Shown here: in pieces, positions 42,499-50,449 of the stretch
Position numbering within the stretch: the stretch's first letter is position 1
Layout of the letters: every line of letters starts with the position of its first letter
Assembly (NCBI RefSeq): GCF_003050925.1
Contig: NZ_QAOV01000011.1
Coordinates: forward strand, 173,907 to 237,906
Direction of reading: 5' to 3'
Length of the DNA stretch: 64,000 nucleotides
Origin: Pseudomonas sp. GV085
Lineage (GTDB): Bacteria; Pseudomonadota; Gammaproteobacteria; Pseudomonadales; Pseudomonadaceae
The notes under the pieces: model-generated
Databases searched by the model: none
Seen by the model: only the letters and a program-made list of their open reading frames with translations
What the model was told of the DNA's origin: nothing
Translations under genes and position numbers: made by a program

Positions 42499-42522
42499 TG
42501 TGGGAGCAAGCTCGCTCCCACG
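42499..42522. repeat. Short REP palindrome between convergent genes
   Basis: GTGGGAGCAAGCTCGCTCCCAC is a perfect 8-base-arm hairpin in the 63-base gap between two convergent genes. There is no T tract, but it could act as a weak two-way terminator. Confidence 0.65.
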
Positions 42523-42544
42523 GGGGTTGCAGTGTTTCAGTCGA

Positions 42545-43543
42545 TTACTGACCGCTGTAGATCTGGTCGAAAACCCCGCCATCATTGAAGTGGGTCTTCT
42601 GCACCGTGCGCCAGTCACCGAAGGTCTTCTCCACCGACAGGAAGTCCACTTTCGGGAAGCGGTCGGTGTACTTGGCCAGCACGGCCGGGTCGCGCGGGCG
42701 CAGGTAGTTGGCGGCAGCGATTTCCTGACCTTGCGGCGACCACAGGTATTTCAGGTATTCCTCGGCGGCGGCGCGCGTGCCTTTCTTGTCGACGGTTTTA
42801 TCCACCACCGACACCGGTGGCTCGGCTTCGGCGGAAACGCTTGGGTAGATGACTTCGAACTGATCACGGCCGAACTCGCGGGCGATCATTTCCGCTTCGT
42901 TCTCGAAGGTCACCAGCACGTCGCCGATCTGGTTGGTCATGAAGGTGGTGGTAGCGGCACGGCCACCGGTGTCGAGTACCGGCGCCTGCTTGAACAGCTT
43001 GCCGACGAAGTCTTTGGCCTTGTTCTCGTCGCCGCCGTTTTTCAGCACGTAGCCCCAGGCCGAGAGGTAGGTGTAGCGACCGTTGCCGGAGGTTTTCGGG
43101 TTCGGGACGATGACCTGAACTCCGTCCTTGAGCAGGTCCGGCCAGTCTTTCAGGGCTTTCGGGTTGCCCTTGCGCACGATGAACACGGTGGCCGAAGTGA
43201 ACGGCGCGCTGTTGTCGGGCAGGCGCGTGACCCAGTTGTCCGGGACCAGTTTGCCGTTGTCCGCCAGGGCGTTGATGTCGGTGGCCATGTTCATGGTGAT
43301 GACATCGGCTGGCAGGCCGTCGATCACCGAGCGCGCCTGTTTGCTGGAGCCACCGAAGGACATTTGCAAGATGATGTTTTCGTTGTGCTCGGCTTGCCAG
43401 TGTTTCTGGAACGCAGTGTTGTAGTCCTTGTAGAAATCGCGCATCACGTCGTAGGAAACGTTGAGCAGGGTCGGTGCGGCCTGAGCCACGCTGGTCAGTG
43501 CCAGGCCCGCGGCCAGAAGAGAGGCGCCAAAGAGTTTTTTCAC
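42545..43543 (-). CDS. sbp: Periplasmic sulfate-binding protein
   Basis: Solute-binding component of a sulfate/thiosulfate ABC transporter. The 332-residue product has a 23-residue signal peptide (cleavage AQA/APT) and typical Sbp stretches: LLNVSYDVMRDFYKDYN, QMSFGGSSKQARSVIDGLPADVITMN, VPNPKTSGNGRYTYLSAWGY. No cysTWA genes follow, so it must use permease and ATPase subunits encoded elsewhere. A perfect REP hairpin lies just upstream of the start. Confidence 0.93.
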   Translation of the reverse strand: MKKLFGASLLAAGLALTSVAQAAPTLLNVSYDVMRDFYKDYNTAFQKHWQAEHNENIILQMSFGGSSKQARSVIDGLPADVITMNMATDINALADNGKLVPDNWVTRLPDNSAPFTSATVFIVRKGNPKALKDWPDLLKDGVQVIVPNPKTSGNGRYTYLSAWGYVLKNGGDENKAKDFVGKLFKQAPVLDTGGRAATTTFMTNQIGDVLVTFENEAEMIAREFGRDQFEVIYPSVSAEAEPPVSVVDKTVDKKGTRAAAEEYLKYLWSPQGQEIAAANYLRPRDPAVLAKYTDRFPKVDFLSVEKTFGDWRTVQKTHFNDGGVFDQIYSGQ

Positions 43544-43561
43544 TGCGAATTCCCTGTTCTA

Positions 43562-43640
43562 TGTAGGAGCTGCCGCAGGCTGCGATCTTTTGACTTTGTT
43601 TTTCAAGATCAAAAGATCGCAGCCTGCGGCAGCTCCTACA
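43562..43640. repeat. Near-perfect REP pair upstream of sbp
   Basis: Two inverted copies of the GTAGGAGCTGCCGCAGGCTG class with about 35 exactly complementary bases in each arm and a short loop. It lies 19 bases before the sbp start codon, so it may sit in the sbp 5' leader. Confidence 0.9.
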
Positions 43641-43718
43641 GGTTATTTATTAGTTATCAACGAGGTGTCGACTATAGCCGGGCTCGTTTAGTCCCTTAAA
43701 GATTAAAAAGCTCTTTGC

Positions 43719-44549
43719 TTATTCCAGTTTTTTGAACAATGCATTGCCACAACGGGAACAGAACGAGGCTTCTTGTTCGTGGCTGTTTTTCGCACACACC
43801 GGGCAGTCGTGCTGTATCTGGCCACCACGCATGGCCGTGGCCAGTTCGGCGGTGAAGATCCCCGTGGGCACGGCGATGATCGAGTAACCGGTGATCATCA
43901 CCATCGACGAAATGACCTGGCCCAGGGCGGTCCTGGGCACGATGTCGCCATATCCGACTGTGGTCAGGGTGACGATAGCCCAGTAAATGCCCTTGGGAAT
44001 GCTGGTGAAGCCACTTTGCGGGCCTTCGACCACGTACATCAGGGTGCCGAACACGATCACCAGAGTGCAGACGCTGAGCAGGAACACGAGGATTTTCTGC
44101 TTGCTGCCGCGCAGGGCATCGAGCAGGTAATGGGCTTGCTTGAGGTACGGACCGAGCTTGAGCACGCGGAAGATCCGCAGCATCCGGATCACCCGGATGA
44201 TCAGCAGGTACTGGGCATCGCTGTAGTACAGCGCGAGGATGCCGGGCACGATGGCCAGCAGGTCCACCAGACCATAGAAACTGAAGGCATAGCGCAGAGG
44301 CTTGGGCGAGCAATACAGGCGCAGGATGTACTCGCCGAGGAAGATCACCGTGAAGCCCCACTCGATGTACGCAAGCACGCTGGCGTAGTTCTGGTGGACG
44401 TCATCGATGCTGTCCAGGATCACCACCACCAGGCTGGCGAGGATGATCAGCAGCAGGGTGGAGTCGAAGCGTCGCCCGGCAACGGTGTCGGTCTGGAAAA
44501 TAATCACGTACAGGCGATTTCGCCACGTATCGTTGCTGTTCATGCACAT
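43719..44549 (-). CDS. Voltage-gated potassium channel with C-terminal zinc ribbon
   Basis: A 276-residue Kv-type channel subunit with six transmembrane segments, an S4 segment with regularly spaced arginines (RVIRMLRIFRVLKL), and the K+ selectivity filter TVGYGD in the pore loop. After S6 comes a short cytoplasmic tail with CPVC and CSRCG pairs (HDCPVCAKNSHEQEASFCSRCGNALF), which should bind one zinc ion. Tetrameric assembly in the inner membrane is expected. A start at M3 (MNSNDTW) is also possible. Confidence 0.9.
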   Translation of the reverse strand: MCMNSNDTWRNRLYVIIFQTDTVAGRRFDSTLLLIILASLVVVILDSIDDVHQNYASVLAYIEWGFTVIFLGEYILRLYCSPKPLRYAFSFYGLVDLLAIVPGILALYYSDAQYLLIIRVIRMLRIFRVLKLGPYLKQAHYLLDALRGSKQKILVFLLSVCTLVIVFGTLMYVVEGPQSGFTSIPKGIYWAIVTLTTVGYGDIVPRTALGQVISSMVMITGYSIIAVPTGIFTAELATAMRGGQIQHDCPVCAKNSHEQEASFCSRCGNALFKKLE

Positions 44550-44564
44550 CGCCTTGGCCGCAAA

Positions 44565-45479
44565 TCAGCGCAGCCTAGGTTGATTCTCCCCGGGAGCGCA
44601 AGGCGCGCTTTCGACCGTGGCTTTGCCGAGCATTTGCACGACGCTGCGAATCAGCCAGCCGGCCAGAATGAACGGCGCGGTCAGCGTGGGCAGACCGATG
44701 GCGGCAAACACCGGCGTCAGCAACAGCGCCAGGCCAATGCCAAGCAGCGGCAGCCACGGTTGGCGACGCTGCGAGCTGAAGGCGAGGGCGGCCAGCACGG
44801 CGTTATAGCCACCGAGGCCGAGCAGTGCGGTATAGAAGTCGTGGTGCAACAGGCTCCAGCCCATGCCCGCGACAGACGCCAGCACTGCCCAGCAGAAGGC
44901 GCGGCGATCAGCGATCAGCAAACCGGCGGCAATCATCGCACCGGCCAGCGGATGACCGAGGAACATCACCTGGCCGAGGCCTTTGAGTGGCGCGACGAGC
45001 ATGTTCAGCGTGCTGACTTCAATCAAGTGCGCCTCTGTCGAGGGCGTGGCGAAGCACAGCAGCAACCAGCCCAGCCCGACGAAGGGCGCGGTGTAGGCGG
45101 GCAGGCATTGGCTGAACCGGACGCGCTTGAGCCACTGCTGGGTGACCATCGCACTCAGGCCTCCGGCGGCCAGAATCAGTGGCGGCATCATCGCCGACCA
45201 GGGGAAATACAGGCTCAGCAACAGTCCGAGCAACACGCCGTTGTAGCTGAACAACCCGGCCTGACGATCGGCCTTGGCATAGTTGCGGCGTTGCGCGGTG
45301 AACAGCCCGGCGACACCGCCGAGCAAGGCGCCGCCGAGCAAGGCGGGAGCCGTGAACAAGATGGCCAGGAGGCACAGCAGGCCGCACAGCGGATTACGCT
45401 GGAGAAAGATCTGGCTGAAGCCGTTGAGCAAGGCTTCGGCCCAATCGGGGCAGTGGGTGTTGAAATGGTTGGCAGGCAT
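44565..45479 (-). CDS. Urea transporter
   Basis: A 304-residue membrane protein of the SLC14/UT urea channel family. It has an internal twofold repeat with the signature LPxxTxPF twice (LPAYTAPF and LPTLTAPF) and about ten hydrophobic segments. It should allow passive urea entry. No urease genes are in the window. It lies 15 bases upstream of the K+ channel gene, on the same strand, and may be cotranscribed with it. Confidence 0.88.
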   Translation of the reverse strand: MPANHFNTHCPDWAEALLNGFSQIFLQRNPLCGLLCLLAILFTAPALLGGALLGGVAGLFTAQRRNYAKADRQAGLFSYNGVLLGLLLSLYFPWSAMMPPLILAAGGLSAMVTQQWLKRVRFSQCLPAYTAPFVGLGWLLLCFATPSTEAHLIEVSTLNMLVAPLKGLGQVMFLGHPLAGAMIAAGLLIADRRAFCWAVLASVAGMGWSLLHHDFYTALLGLGGYNAVLAALAFSSQRRQPWLPLLGIGLALLLTPVFAAIGLPTLTAPFILAGWLIRSVVQMLGKATVESAPCAPGENQPRLR

Positions 45480-45524
45480 TTTGAAATCGAGGGCAGTGGA
45501 AAATCAAAGGTGTTGCACAAACTC

Positions 45525-45657
45525 TGTGGCGAGGGAGCTTGCTCCCGCTGGGGCGCGAAGCGGCCCCGGATCCGGTGAATGCGGTTTCTCTGTGGATCCC
45601 GTCATGCCGAAAAGGCGACTGCTACGCAGTCGAGCGGGAGCAAGCTCCCTCGCCACA
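45525..45657. repeat. Long inverted REP pair between the urea transporter and pyk
   Basis: Arms TGTGGCGAGGGAGCTTGCTC and its complement at the right end, a subtype not seen elsewhere in the window. The roughly 85 bases between contain the secondary palindrome-like GGGGCGCGAAGCGGCCCC and a near match GACTGCTACGCAGTC. Confidence 0.8.
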
Positions 45658-45668
45658 AATTGCGTTCG

Positions 45669-47084
45669 TTAGATCAATGTCTCGATACGCAAAGAGTTAG
45701 TCGACCCCGGTTGCCCAAACGGCACACCCGCAGTGATCAACAGCGTGTCGCCACGCTGCGCCATGCCCTGGGCCTGGGCAATTTCCAGTGCCGTGGAGCA
45801 GACTTCATCGACCTGACGCAGGCGGTCGTTGACTACCGAGTGCACGCCCCACGCCACACTCAGACGACGAGCGGTCTGCAGGTTCGGTGTCAGGTTGAGG
45901 ATTGGCACCGTCGGCCGCTCCCGCGCCGCGCGCAGGCTCGACGCGCCGGACTCGCTGTAATTGACCAGCACCGCCACCGGCAGCACGTTGCTGATGCGGC
46001 GAATGGCGCAGCTGATCGCGTCGGAAACGGTCGCCTCGGCTTTCGGTCGGCTGACGTCGAGTTGGGTCTGATAGTCCGGACCGTTTTCCACCTGGCGGAT
46101 GATCTTGCTCATCATCTGCACGGCTTCGAGCGGATATTCGCCGGAGGCGGTTTCCGCCGACAGCATCACCGCGTCCGCACCTTCGGCCACGGCGTTGGCG
46201 ACATCGGTGACCTCGGCGCGGGTTGGCGCCGGTGAGAAACGCATCGACTCCAGCATCTGCGTCGCCACCACCACCGGTTTGCCGAGCTGGCGGCAGGTGC
46301 CGATGATGTTCTTCTGAATCTGCGGCACGCTTTCGGCCGGCACTTCCACACCCAGGTCACCCCGGGCGACCATGATCGCGTCGCTCAATTCGGCGATCTC
46401 GCGCAGTTGTTCGACGGCCGAAGGCTTCTCGATCTTGGCCATCAGGAATGCCTTGTCGCCGATCAGGCTGCGGGCTTCGCGGATGTCGTCGGGACGTTGC
46501 ACGAACGACAGCGCCACCCAGTCCACACCGAGCTCCAGGCCGAAGGTCAAGTCGCGGCGATCCTTGGCGGTCAGCGGGCTCAGGTCGAGCACCGCTTGCG
46601 GCACGTTCACGCCTTTGCGATCCGATAGTTCGCCGCCGTTGAGCACGGTGGTGTCGATGGCGTCGGCGTACTTGGTCACTACCCGCAGGCGCAACTTGCC
46701 GTCGTCCAGCAGCAGGTCCATGCCCGGCTCCAGGGCGGCGATGATTTCCGGGTGCGGCAGGTTGACCCGGCGCTCATCGCCCGGCGTGGCATCGAGGTCC
46801 AGGCGCAAGGCCTGGCCGCGGACCAGTTGCACCTTGCCTTCGGCGAACTTGCCGACCCGCAGTTTCGGGCCTTGCAGGTCCATCAGGATGCCCAATGGAT
46901 AGTTCAGCTGACGCTCGACTTCACGAATCCACTGAAAACGCTGGGCGTGGTCGGCGTGATCGCCATGGCTGAAGTTCAGGCGGAAGATGTTGACCCCGGC
47001 CAGCACCAGCTCACGGATGGTGTCGATGCCATCGGTGGCCGGGCCGAGTGTGGCGAGGATTTTGACCTTTTTATCAGGCGTCAT
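45669..47084 (-). CDS. pyk: Pyruvate kinase
   Basis: Converts phosphoenolpyruvate and ADP to pyruvate and ATP. The 471-residue product has the N-terminal barrel start KVKILATLGPAT, the catalytic Lys region FLMAKIEKPSAV, MVARGDLGVEVP, and the Thr/Glu-rich MLSAETASGEYP. Start ATG at 47082-47084 (MTPDKKVKIL) was chosen over an upstream alternative. It overlaps the ttuD 3' end by 11 bases. The same gene order (pyk after ttuD) is found in P. aeruginosa, where pyruvate kinase follows the glyoxylate genes. Confidence 0.96.
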   Translation of the reverse strand: MTPDKKVKILATLGPATDGIDTIRELVLAGVNIFRLNFSHGDHADHAQRFQWIREVERQLNYPLGILMDLQGPKLRVGKFAEGKVQLVRGQALRLDLDATPGDERRVNLPHPEIIAALEPGMDLLLDDGKLRLRVVTKYADAIDTTVLNGGELSDRKGVNVPQAVLDLSPLTAKDRRDLTFGLELGVDWVALSFVQRPDDIREARSLIGDKAFLMAKIEKPSAVEQLREIAELSDAIMVARGDLGVEVPAESVPQIQKNIIGTCRQLGKPVVVATQMLESMRFSPAPTRAEVTDVANAVAEGADAVMLSAETASGEYPLEAVQMMSKIIRQVENGPDYQTQLDVSRPKAEATVSDAISCAIRRISNVLPVAVLVNYSESGASSLRAARERPTVPILNLTPNLQTARRLSVAWGVHSVVNDRLRQVDEVCSTALEIAQAQGMAQRGDTLLITAGVPFGQPGSTNSLRIETLI

Positions 47085-48354
47085 GTTTAGTGCTCTCAAG
47101 GATCAGAATGGCGCGGAAGTCGTTGACGTTGGTACGGGTCGGCTCGGTGACGATCAGCGCGTCCAGCGCCTCGAAGTAGCCGTAACCGTTGTTGTTGTCC
47201 AACTCGTCACTGGCGCTCAGGCCCTTTACCGCAGCACGGGCGTAGCTGTCCGGGGTCATGATCGCGCCGGCGTTGTCTTCGGAGCCGTCGATGCCGTCGG
47301 TGTCACCGGCCAGCGCGTAGACGCCGGGCAGGCCCTTGAGGCTGTCGGTCAGGCTCAGCAGGAACTCGGCGTTGCGCCCGCCACGGCCGTTGCCGCGCAC
47401 GGTCACTGTAGTTTCACCGCCCGAGAGAATCACGCAGGGCGCCGCCAGCGGCTGACCGTGCAGCACGATCTGTCGTGCGATGCCGGCGTGGACTTTCGCC
47501 ACCTCGCGGGATTCACCTTCAAGGTCACCGAGGATCAGCGGACTGAACCCGGCCTGGCGGCATTTCACCGCCGCCGCTTCAAGGGATTGTTGCGGGCGCG
47601 CGATCAACTGGAAATGACTGCGTGCCAGGTTCGGGTCACCGGGTTTGACGGTTTCCGACTCGGGGCTTTGCAGCCAGGTGCGCACCGAAGCCGGAACCTC
47701 GATGGCGTAGCGTTTGAGGATCGCCAGCGCTTCGGCCGACGTGCTCGGGTCGGCCACGGTAGGGCCGGAGGCGATGACCGTGGCGAGGTCGCCCGGCACA
47801 TCGGAAATCGCATAGGTGTAGACCGTGGCAGGCCAGCAGGCTTTGCCCAGGCGGCCGCCCTTGATCGCCGAGAGGTGCTTGCGCACGCAGTTCATCTCGC
47901 CGATGGTCGCGCCGGACTTGAGCAGGGCTTTGTTGATCGACTGCTTGTCGGCCAGGGTGATGCCGACCGCCGGCAGGGCCAGCAGGGCAGAGCCACCGCC
48001 GGAGAGCAGGAAGATCACGCGGTCGGATTCGTTCAGGTCGCTGACCAGTTCCAGCACACGCTTGGCCACGGCCAGGCCGGCAGCATCCGGTACCGGGTGC
48101 GCGGCTTCGACCACTTCGATTTTTTCGCAAGGGGCGCCGTGACCGTAGCGGGTCACCACCAGGCCGGACACTTCACCCTGCCAGCAGCGCTCAACCACTT
48201 GGGCCATGGCGGCGGCGGCTTTGCCTGCACCAATGACGATCACGCGACCGCTGCGGTCGGCAGGCAGATGGGCTTCGAGGACTTGTTGCGGATGCGCCGC
48301 GTCGATGGCTGTGGCAAACAGCTCGCGCAGCAATTGTTGCGGATCGACCGACAT
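47074..48354 (-). CDS. ttuD: TtuD: glycerate 2-kinase / hydroxypyruvate reductase (MOFRL family)
   Basis: A 426-residue protein of the DUF4147/MOFRL family, annotated TtuD (hydroxypyruvate reductase) in Pseudomonas. Biochemically studied members are glycerate 2-kinases making 2-phosphoglycerate. Features include VIVIGAGKAAAAMAQ and LLSGGGSALLALP in the N-terminal domain and ALAGDTDGIDGSEDNAGAI at the C terminus. As a kinase it would link glycerate from GlxR directly to pyruvate kinase, encoded next. The kinase reading is an inference from family and context. Confidence 0.88.
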   Translation of the reverse strand: MSVDPQQLLRELFATAIDAAHPQQVLEAHLPADRSGRVIVIGAGKAAAAMAQVVERCWQGEVSGLVVTRYGHGAPCEKIEVVEAAHPVPDAAGLAVAKRVLELVSDLNESDRVIFLLSGGGSALLALPAVGITLADKQSINKALLKSGATIGEMNCVRKHLSAIKGGRLGKACWPATVYTYAISDVPGDLATVIASGPTVADPSTSAEALAILKRYAIEVPASVRTWLQSPESETVKPGDPNLARSHFQLIARPQQSLEAAAVKCRQAGFSPLILGDLEGESREVAKVHAGIARQIVLHGQPLAAPCVILSGGETTVTVRGNGRGGRNAEFLLSLTDSLKGLPGVYALAGDTDGIDGSEDNAGAIMTPDSYARAAVKGLSASDELDNNNGYGYFEALDALIVTEPTRTNVNDFRAILILESTKHDA

Positions 48355-48399
48355 GGCGGGCTCCCGGAATTCTTGTTATTGGAGAACGGCTAGAACCCC

Positions 48400-48486
48400 T
48401 GTGGGAGCTAGCCTGCTAGCGATTCAGGCACTGAGGTCTATCAGACACACCGCGTCGATTTCATCGCTGGCAGGCTAGCTCCCACA
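48400..48486. repeat. REP pair between ttuD and glxR
   Basis: Arms TGTGGGAGCTAGCCTGCTAG and its near complement at the right end, around a 45-base loop region. It lies inside the gcl operon. Confidence 0.85.
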
Positions 48487-48503
48487 GGTTTTGCGGCAGG
48501 GGC

Positions 48504-49397
48504 TTACTTCTTGTCGCGAATCGAGAAGTTCGCCATGTGTTCCAGGCCCTTGATCAGCGCCGAGTGGTCCCAGTTGCTGCCACCAATGGCCGCGCAGGTG
48601 CTGAACACTTGCTGGGTGTTGGCGGTGTTCGGCAGGTTGATGTTCAGCTCCTTGGCGCCTTGCAGGGCCAGGTTCAGGTCCTTCTGGTGCAGGCTGATGC
48701 GGAAGCCCGGATCGAAGGTGCCCTTGATCATGCGCTCGCCGTGCACTTCGAGGATCTTGGAGGACGCGAAACCGCCCATCAGTGCTTCACGCACCTTGGC
48801 CGGATCGGCACCGTTTTTCGAAGCGAACAGCAGGGCTTCAGCCACGGCCTGGATGTTCAGGGCCACGATGATCTGGTTGGCCACCTTGGCGGTCTGACCG
48901 TCGCCGTTGCCACCGACCAGGGTGATGTTCTTGCCCATGGCCTGGAACAGCGGCAGGGCGCGTTCGAAGGCGTCGGCATCGCCGCCAACCATGATGCTCA
49001 GGGTCGCCGCCTTGGCGCCGACCTCACCGCCGGATACCGGGGCGTCGAGGTATTGCGCGCCGTTTTCGTTGATCCTGGCCGCGAAAGCCTTGGTGGCGGT
49101 CGGCGAGATCGAACTCATGTCGATCACCACTTTGCCTTTGCTCACGCCCGCAGCGATGCCGTCGGCACGGAACAGCACGTCATCGACCTGCGGGGTATCC
49201 GGAACCATGACGATGATGAATTCAGCTTCCTCGGCGACTTGCTTCGGGTTCGCCAGGGCAACGGCACCGCCGGCAATCAGGTCGGCAGGGGCTGCGTCGT
49301 GGTGCGCCGACAGGAACAGGCTGTGACCGGCTTTCTGCAGGTTCGCCGCCATTGGGTGGCCCATGATGCCGGTGCCGATAAATCCGATTTTAGCCAT
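48504..49397 (-). CDS. glxR: Tartronate semialdehyde reductase GlxR
   Basis: Reduces tartronate semialdehyde to D-glycerate with NAD(P)H. The 297-residue beta-hydroxyacid dehydrogenase has the dinucleotide motif KIGFIGTGIMGHPMAANL at the N terminus, DAPVSGGEVGA as substrate-binding segment, and the catalytic Lys in GDGQTAKVANQIIVA. ATG at 49395-49397 follows GAGGA; the longer upstream reading runs into a REP and is rejected. Confidence 0.95.
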   Translation of the reverse strand: MAKIGFIGTGIMGHPMAANLQKAGHSLFLSAHHDAAPADLIAGGAVALANPKQVAEEAEFIIVMVPDTPQVDDVLFRADGIAAGVSKGKVVIDMSSISPTATKAFAARINENGAQYLDAPVSGGEVGAKAATLSIMVGGDADAFERALPLFQAMGKNITLVGGNGDGQTAKVANQIIVALNIQAVAEALLFASKNGADPAKVREALMGGFASSKILEVHGERMIKGTFDPGFRISLHQKDLNLALQGAKELNINLPNTANTQQVFSTCAAIGGSNWDHSALIKGLEHMANFSIRDKK

Positions 49398-49435
49398 GAG
49401 AAAATCCTCTTGTTTTTGTGCTTTCTGTAGGAGCG

Positions 49436-49508
49436 AGCTTGCTCGCGAAGGGGTGTCAATCGACACCGGTGTGGCTGACACACCATCGCGAGCAAGCTCG
49501 CTCCTACA
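49436..49508. repeat. REP pair between glxR and hyi
   Basis: Inverted copies of GTAGGAGCGAGCTTGCTCGC separated by about 30 bases, inside the gcl operon. The right arm ends 13 bases before the hyi stop codon. Confidence 0.88.
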
Positions 49509-49520
49509 CAGGGTTCAGTG

Positions 49521-50303
49521 TTAGATCACGTTGTGGGTTTTCAACCAGCCCAAACCCGCTTCAGTGGTGGTCAGCGGCTTGTATTCGCAACCGACCCAGC
49601 CCTGATAGCCGATGCGGTCCAGGTGTTCGAACAGGAAGCGGTAGTTGATTTCACCGGTACCTGGTTCGTTGCGCCCCGGGTTGTCAGCGAGCTGCACATG
49701 ATTGATTTCGCCCAGGTGCGATTGCAGGGTGCGGGCCAAATCGCCTTCCATGATTTGCATGTGATAGATGTCGTATTGCAGGAACAGGTTGGCGCTGCCG
49801 ACCTGCTCGCGAATCGACAGGGCTTGCGCCGTGTTGTTCAGGTAGAAGCCTGGAATGTCACGGGTGTTGATCGCTTCCATCACCAGCTTGATACCCGCCG
49901 CTTGCAGCTTGTCGGCGGCGTACTTGAGGTTGGCGACGAAGGTCTTCTCCACGGTGGCATCGTCAACGCCCTGCGGACGAATACCGGCCAGGCAGTTGAC
50001 CTGGGTGTTGCCCAGCACTTGCGCGTAAGCGATGGCCAGGTCGACACCGGCACGGAACTCTTCAACCCGGTCCGGCAGGCACGCGATACCGCGCTCACCC
50101 TTGGCCCAGTCACCGGCCGGCAGGTTGAACAACACTTGGGTCAGACCGTTGGCGTCGAGCTTGGCCTTGATTTCGGCGGAGCTGAAGTCGTACGGGAACA
50201 GGTATTCGACACCACTGAAGCCGGCATTGGCGGCCGCTTCGAAACGGGCGAGAAAGTCCTGTTCGGTGAACAGCATGGACAGGTTGGCTGCGAAACGCGG
50301 CAT
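49521..50303 (-). CDS. hyi: Hydroxypyruvate isomerase
   Basis: Interconverts hydroxypyruvate and tartronate semialdehyde. The 260-residue TIM-barrel protein of the xylose-isomerase-like family shows FAANLSMLFTEQDFLARFEAAANAGFSGVEYLFPYD, LVMEAINTRDIPGFYL with a metal-binding Glu, and YDIYHMQIMEGD. It lies between glxR and gcl, as in other glyoxylate operons. Confidence 0.94.
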   Translation of the reverse strand: MPRFAANLSMLFTEQDFLARFEAAANAGFSGVEYLFPYDFSSAEIKAKLDANGLTQVLFNLPAGDWAKGERGIACLPDRVEEFRAGVDLAIAYAQVLGNTQVNCLAGIRPQGVDDATVEKTFVANLKYAADKLQAAGIKLVMEAINTRDIPGFYLNNTAQALSIREQVGSANLFLQYDIYHMQIMEGDLARTLQSHLGEINHVQLADNPGRNEPGTGEINYRFLFEHLDRIGYQGWVGCEYKPLTTTEAGLGWLKTHNVI

Positions 50304-50340
50304 GGTGGTCTCCCGTTGAAAATTAATGATGATGGCTATC

Positions 50341-50426
50341 TGTAGGAGCTGCCGCAGGCTGCGATCTTCTGATCTTGATCTTCAAAATCAAAGATCAAAA
50401 GATCGCAGCCTGCGGCAGCTCCTACA
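50341..50426. repeat. REP pair between hyi and gcl
   Basis: Inverted copies of the GTAGGAGCTGCCGCAGGCTG class with long matching arms and a short loop, in the 146-base gap of the gcl operon. Confidence 0.9.
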
Positions 50427-50449
50427 CAGGGGCATCAAGCCATAGCGGA

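Noticed and set aside
42499..42522. Perfect hairpin considered as a bidirectional terminator
   Set aside because: No T tract on either side; kept as a short REP instead.
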